NCBI GenBank assembly: GCA_902363335.1
Contig: CABIZV010000001.1
Span: 1,178,001 to 1,242,000 of the forward strand
Source: Enterobacteriaceae bacterium
Lineage (GTDB): Bacteria; Pseudomonadota; Gammaproteobacteria; Enterobacterales; Enterobacteriaceae
Reading direction: 5' to 3'
Length of the DNA stretch: 64,000 nucleotides
Shown: piece after piece, positions 60,280-64,000 of the stretch
Layout: the number at the start of each line of letters is the position of its first letter
Numbering within the stretch: position 1 is the first letter of the stretch
Notes under the pieces: generated by a model
Seen by the model: only the letters and a program-made list of their open reading frames with translations
Told to the model about the DNA's origin: nothing
Databases searched by the model: none
Program-made: the position numbers and the translations under genes

Positions 60280-61335
60280 ATGAAAAAGACAGCTATCGCG
60301 ATTGCAGTGGCACTGGCAGGCTTCGCTTCTGTAGCGCAGGCCGCTCCGCAAGACAACACCTGGTATGCTGGTGGTAAACTGGGCTGGTCTCAGTTCCATG
60401 ACACTGGCTGGTACCAGAGTGACCTGAACAACAACGGTTCAACCCACAACAGCCAGCTGGGCGCAGGCGCCTTCGGTGGTTATCAGGTTAACCCGTATGT
60501 TGGTTTCGAAATGGGTTACGACTGGTTGGGTCGTATGGAATACACCGGTAGCCAGACTAACGGTGCTCTGAAAGCTCAGGGCGTTCAGCTGACCGCTAAA
60601 CTGGGTTACCCAATCACTGACGATCTGGACATCTACACCCGTCTGGGTGGTATGGTTTGGCGTGCAGATTCCAGCAACAACAAAGCTGGCGATCACCACG
60701 ACACCGGCGTTTCCCCAGTATTCGCTGGCGGCGTTGAGTGGGCAATGACCCGTGACATCGCTACCCGTCTGGAATACCAGTGGGTTAACAACATCGGCGA
60801 CGCAAACAGCGTTGGCGTACGTCCAGACAACGGCATGCTGAGCGTAGGTGTTTCCTACCGTTTCGGCCAGCAGGATGCAGCAGCTCCAGTAGTTGCTCCA
60901 GCTCCAGCTCCAGCGCCAGAAGTACAGACCAAACACTTCACCCTGAAGTCTGACGTTCTGTTCACCTTCAACAAATCTACCCTGAAACCAGAAGGTAAGC
61001 AGGCTCTGGACCAGATGTACAGCCAGCTGAGCAACCTGGATCCGAAAGACGGTTCCGTAGTGGTTCTGGGCTTCACTGACCGCATCGGTTCTGACGCTTA
61101 CAACCAGGGTCTGTCTGAGAAACGTGCACAGTCCGTAGTTGATTACCTGGTATCTAAAGGTATCCCTTCAGACAAAATCTCTGCACGTGGCATGGGCGAA
61201 GCTAACCCAGTTACTGGCAACACCTGTGACGGCGTGAAAGCGAAAGCTGCGCTGATCGATTGCCTGGCACCAGATCGTCGCGTTGAGATCGAAGTTAAAG
61301 GCAGCAAAGACGTTGTAACTCAGCCACAGGCTTAA
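60280..61335 (+). CDS. ompA: OmpA, outer-membrane porin and peptidoglycan anchor
   Basis: A 351-residue protein. Start ATG 60280 gives the signal peptide MKKTAIAIAVALAGFASVAQ followed by A; an in-frame upstream start at 60226 is only leader sequence. An eight-strand barrel (about 22-195) precedes an Ala-Pro linker (VVAPAPAPAPEV) and a C-terminal OmpA-like domain that binds peptidoglycan (SDVLFTFNKSTLKPEG; disulphide cysteines in NTCDGVKAKAALIDC). Loop sequences such as GSTHNSQLGAG differ from E. coli, as expected under phage and immune selection. Codon use is that of a highly expressed gene. Confidence 0.98.
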   Translation: MKKTAIAIAVALAGFASVAQAAPQDNTWYAGGKLGWSQFHDTGWYQSDLNNNGSTHNSQLGAGAFGGYQVNPYVGFEMGYDWLGRMEYTGSQTNGALKAQGVQLTAKLGYPITDDLDIYTRLGGMVWRADSSNNKAGDHHDTGVSPVFAGGVEWAMTRDIATRLEYQWVNNIGDANSVGVRPDNGMLSVGVSYRFGQQDAAAPVVAPAPAPAPEVQTKHFTLKSDVLFTFNKSTLKPEGKQALDQMYSQLSNLDPKDGSVVVLGFTDRIGSDAYNQGLSEKRAQSVVDYLVSKGIPSDKISARGMGEANPVTGNTCDGVKAKAALIDCLAPDRRVEIEVKGSKDVVTQPQA

Positions 61336-61351
61336 GTTCTCGTCTCATAAA

Positions 61352-61378
61352 AAACCCCGCTTAGCGGGGTTTTTTTTT
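61352..61378 (+). terminator. Terminator of ompA
   Basis: ACCCCGC-TTA-GCGGGGT flanked by an A-run and followed by nine T. Confidence 0.95.
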
Positions 61379-61421
61379 GCCTGTCTGACGATGAGTCGCC
61401 AAAAAAAATAAGTTCGGGGAG

Positions 61422-61877
61422 CTACTTCTCTTTACCCAACATCGCTTCAAGATCCTGCTTAAGGCTGGACATCTTAGTGGCGTATTTCTCTTTGTTTTCG
61501 GCATCTTCAATTAACTGCACGATCGTTTCAGACAACGTCTTACCACGACGCTGTGCAAGACCCGCTAACCGCTGCCAGACCACAAACTCCAGATCGATAG
61601 ATTTCTTTCGCGTGTGTTGGTGCTCAGCGTTGAAATGGCGCTTGCGGCGTGCACGGATGGTCTGCTTCATACGATTAACCAGCTGTGGATTAATATGCTG
61701 AGCAATCCAGTCATTTACCTGAACGGGTTCATGTTCCAGCTTCTGCAAAACATCGACAGCTTCTTGTGCGGCGCTGGCTTCAATGTAGCGGGTGATGGAT
61801 TCGCCTTCCCGGTGTTTTTTCACCAGATATTTCCACTTCCAACCGCTTTCAAGATTTTCCAGTTGTTGATATTTCAT
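61422..61877 (-). CDS. matP: MatP, Ter macrodomain organiser
   Basis: A 151-residue DNA-binding protein with an N-terminal helical part, a central ribbon-helix-helix (TRKKSIDLEFVVWQRLAGLA) and a C-terminal coiled coil (ENKEKYATKMSSLKQDLEAM). It binds matS sites in the terminus region and couples it to the divisome. Close to E. coli MatP (150). Confidence 0.96.
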   Translation of the reverse strand: MKYQQLENLESGWKWKYLVKKHREGESITRYIEASAAQEAVDVLQKLEHEPVQVNDWIAQHINPQLVNRMKQTIRARRKRHFNAEHQHTRKKSIDLEFVVWQRLAGLAQRRGKTLSETIVQLIEDAENKEKYATKMSSLKQDLEAMLGKEK

Positions 61878-62062
61878 TGCGATCTCAGTGTGACCGTGTA
61901 ACTCTTTTCAGGATAACAGTTTTTTCCGAATGTGCTGAGAAGAAATCTGCAACTGTGATACGGATTAAGCCAGCGGTATAAAGATACTTCCTTAATCTCC
62001 GTGAGCTTCCCCGCAGCATCAGGTATAATCACGCGTTTTACATCTGACTAAAAATAGCGACA

Positions 62063-63823
62063 TTGACTATAAATACTCTTTCCCGGCGCTTTCTCGCCCC
62101 CGCGACTGAAGCATTTCAGGCGCTATTTGCCCAGCCTGAGCTGGCCTCAGAAAACGATACCTTATTCAGCGAGCTTCAAGCGCGTTTACACTATGCGCTG
62201 GAACAGTTTTTACATCCTCAGGGCATCTCCCCTTTCTTACTGGTCAAAGCACCAGAAGAAAAAGAGTACCTCCAGCTGCTTACGCAGAACATTGACTCTT
62301 TGCGCGATAGTGATGCGCAAGCGCTAACGGGCGTCAGCTATCAGGTCAATGGTAGCAAAGTCAGCATGACTGCTGCCCAGAGCTTAGAGGATAACTTTGC
62401 AAGCCAGGGTCCCGTCATTTTTGCCGACTGGGTTGAAGCGGCACAGCTTTTTGGCTGCGTACGCCAGTTTAACGGTGAAATTAGCCTCCAGCCGGGTCTG
62501 GTGCATCAGGCCAATGGCGGCATCCTGATACTGTCCCTGCGTACACTAATGGCACAACCGCTGTTGTGGATGCGCCTGAAGAATCAGGTCATGCAGCAAC
62601 GTTTTGACTGGCTGACCTTTGATGATGCCCGTCCCCTGCCGGTAAGTATCCCCTCAATGCCACTGACGTTGAAAGTGGTCTTAATGGGCGACCGGGATTC
62701 TCTGGCCGACTTCCAGGAAATGGAACCGGAGCTGGCGGAGACCGCTTTGTATAGCGAATTTGAAGATAACCTGCAAATCGCCGATGAAGAGACGTTGAAG
62801 CAATGGTGCCAGTGGGTCTGGAATATCGCGCGTGAAAAATCGCTGCCGGGTCTTGCCCCGGATGCCTGGCCTTTGCTGATGCAGGAAGGTGCTCGCGATA
62901 CCGGTGACCAGGAGATTATGCCGCTATGTCCGCTGTGGATTGCCCGTCAGCTTCGTGAAGCCGCTCCGTTTACCGACAATGACCGCATCAATGCTGAACA
63001 GCTGAAAACCATGCTAATGCAGCGTCAGTGGCGTGAAGGTTTCCTTGCTGAACGTATGCAAGATGAAATTCTGCTTGAGCAGATTCTGATTGAAACCGAA
63101 GGTGAATGCATCGGGCAGATCAATGCCTTGTCAGTCATAGATTTCCCAGGCCATCCTCGTCCGTTCGGTGAGCCCTCTCGTATATCCTGCGTCGTCCACA
63201 TTGGTGACGGCGAGTTTATTGATGTGGAACGCAAAGCGGAACTGGGCGGTAATCTGCACGCTAAAGGCATGATGTTGATGCAGGCCTTCCTGATGGCCGA
63301 GCTCGATCTGGACCAGCAGTTGCCGTTCTCTGCATCGTTGACCTTTGAGCAGTCCTACAGTGAAGTCGATGGCGACAGCGCTTCGATGGCTGAGCTGTGC
63401 GCTCTGATCAGTGCCCTCGCTAACGTACCGATTAACCAAAGCATCGCCATGACAGGTTCCGTCGATCAGTTCGGCCGCGCCCAGCCGATTGGCGGTCTTA
63501 ATGAGAAAATTGAAGGCTTCTTCGCTATCTGTGCCCAGCGTGGGCTAACCGGTAAGCAAGGTGTCATTATTCCTTCTGCGAATGTCCGCCATCTGAGTCT
63601 CGCCACCGAAGTACAAGAAGCGGTAGAGGCCGGTGAATTTTCAATCTGGGCTATCGATGACATCGGTGATGCGTTACCGTTGCTGACGCAGCTTAACTGG
63701 GATGGCGAAGGTCAGACGCTGTTACAAACTATTCAGGAACGCATTGCACAGGCTACGCAGCAGGAGCCTCGCAACCGCTTTCCGTGGCCGTTACGCTGGC
63801 TAAACCGATCACAATCCAACTGA
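62063..63823 (+). CDS. ycbZ: YcbZ/LonB-like putative protease
   Basis: A 586-residue Lon-related protein with a TTG start (MTINTLSRRFLAPATEAF), as E. coli YcbZ aligns from the same place. The ATPase-like N-terminal half lacks clear Walker motifs. The C-terminal Lon protease domain has the Ser-Lys dyad: Ser in GDSASMAELCALISAL and Lys in GGLNEKIEGFFAIC. Substrate unknown. It precedes fabA on the same strand with a 69-bp gap. Confidence 0.94.
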   Translation: MTINTLSRRFLAPATEAFQALFAQPELASENDTLFSELQARLHYALEQFLHPQGISPFLLVKAPEEKEYLQLLTQNIDSLRDSDAQALTGVSYQVNGSKVSMTAAQSLEDNFASQGPVIFADWVEAAQLFGCVRQFNGEISLQPGLVHQANGGILILSLRTLMAQPLLWMRLKNQVMQQRFDWLTFDDARPLPVSIPSMPLTLKVVLMGDRDSLADFQEMEPELAETALYSEFEDNLQIADEETLKQWCQWVWNIAREKSLPGLAPDAWPLLMQEGARDTGDQEIMPLCPLWIARQLREAAPFTDNDRINAEQLKTMLMQRQWREGFLAERMQDEILLEQILIETEGECIGQINALSVIDFPGHPRPFGEPSRISCVVHIGDGEFIDVERKAELGGNLHAKGMMLMQAFLMAELDLDQQLPFSASLTFEQSYSEVDGDSASMAELCALISALANVPINQSIAMTGSVDQFGRAQPIGGLNEKIEGFFAICAQRGLTGKQGVIIPSANVRHLSLATEVQEAVEAGEFSIWAIDDIGDALPLLTQLNWDGEGQTLLQTIQERIAQATQQEPRNRFPWPLRWLNRSQSN

Positions 63824-63834
63824 TCGGACTTGTT
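63818..63834 (+). promoter_or_regulatory. FadR operator of fabA
   Basis: AACTGATCGGACTTGTT fits the FadR consensus (AACTGGTCnGACnTGTT) at nearly every position and overlaps the ycbZ stop codon. FadR activates fabA in E. coli from this site. Confidence 0.85.
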
Positions 63835-63835
63835 C

Positions 63836-63853
63836 AGCGTACACGTGTTAGCT
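63836..63853 (+). promoter_or_regulatory. FabR operator of fabA
   Basis: AGCGTACACGTGTTAGCT is an inverted repeat of the FabR type, directly after the FadR site and 39 bp before the fabA start. FabR represses unsaturated fatty acid synthesis. Confidence 0.8.
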
Positions 63854-63892
63854 ATCCTGCGTTCCGAACTTAAAATAAGGCTTACTTAAAAC

Positions 63893-64000
63893 ATGGTAGA
63901 TAAACGCGAATCCTATACGAAAGAAGACCTTCTTGCCTCTGGTCGCGGTGAACTGTTCGGCGCTAATGGCCCGCAGTTGCCGGCACCGAGTATGCTGATG
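63893..64000 (+). CDS. fabA: FabA, 3-hydroxydecanoyl-ACP dehydratase/isomerase, partial
   Basis: The first 36 codons (MVDKRESYTKEDLLASGRGE, then LFGANGPQLPAPSMLM) match the N-terminus of E. coli FabA, which makes the double bond of unsaturated fatty acids. The window ends within the gene. Confidence 0.96.
   Translation, partial: MVDKRESYTKEDLLASGRGELFGANGPQLPAPSMLM

Overview
The window reads as a chromosome segment of an Enterobacteriaceae member close to Citrobacter, Escherichia and Salmonella. The right third keeps the E. coli order from serT to fabA (yccA, tusE, yccX, rlmI, hspQ, yccU, mgsA, helD, yccF, yccS, sxy, sulA, ompA, matP, ycbZ, fabA), with proteins very close to the E. coli ones. 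A Citrobacter-like host is my best guess, helped by a 552-residue ATP-type dihydroxyacetone kinase beside dhaKLM. Genus and species are inference.

Layout. (1) 1-240: start of a small membrane protein that runs off the left edge. (2) 0.5-13.4 kb: a type I secretion locus. A TolC-like protein, an HlyD-like adaptor and an ABC exporter with an inactive peptidase-like domain are divergent from a 2420-residue LapA/BapA-like adhesin. That adhesin has a TAAG retention module, 13 near-identical 324-bp repeats, a VWA domain and RTX repeats. (3) 13.4-17.8 kb: a large AIDA-type autotransporter. (4) 18.5-27.7 kb: glycerol/dihydroxyacetone locus. gldA, dhaR and an unknown gene run left; dhaK, dhaL, dhaM and a separate ATP-dependent kinase run right. 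Four GTTCC-N5-GRAAC palindromes lie in the divergent control region. (5) 27.8-39.8 kb, all on the minus strand: a DoxX protein, a three-subunit membrane gluconate-type dehydrogenase with a triple-haem cytochrome c, a complete ccmABCDEFGHI set and a LysR regulator. The ccm genes plausibly supply haem attachment for the adjacent cytochrome.

(6) 40.4-46.5 kb: an AT-rich block of five minus-strand genes that look like host-targeted effectors. There are two different papain-fold (Cys-His-Asp) proteins, two unrecognised proteins sharing a small C-terminal motif pair, and an OspG/NleH-like kinase. No secretion apparatus is visible. Two of the five are broken in simple ways: a single in-frame TAA in one papain-fold gene, and a 17-bp tandem duplication that shifts the frame of the kinase gene. 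The block ends near two tandem tRNA-Ser(UGA) genes, each with its own promoter and terminator.

(7) 47.8-64 kb: an orphan OppA-like binding protein and then the conserved core, with a LexA box at sulA and FadR and FabR sites at fabA.

The effector-like block is the part most likely to hold undescribed biology. The adhesin and the paired DhaR-type operators come next.
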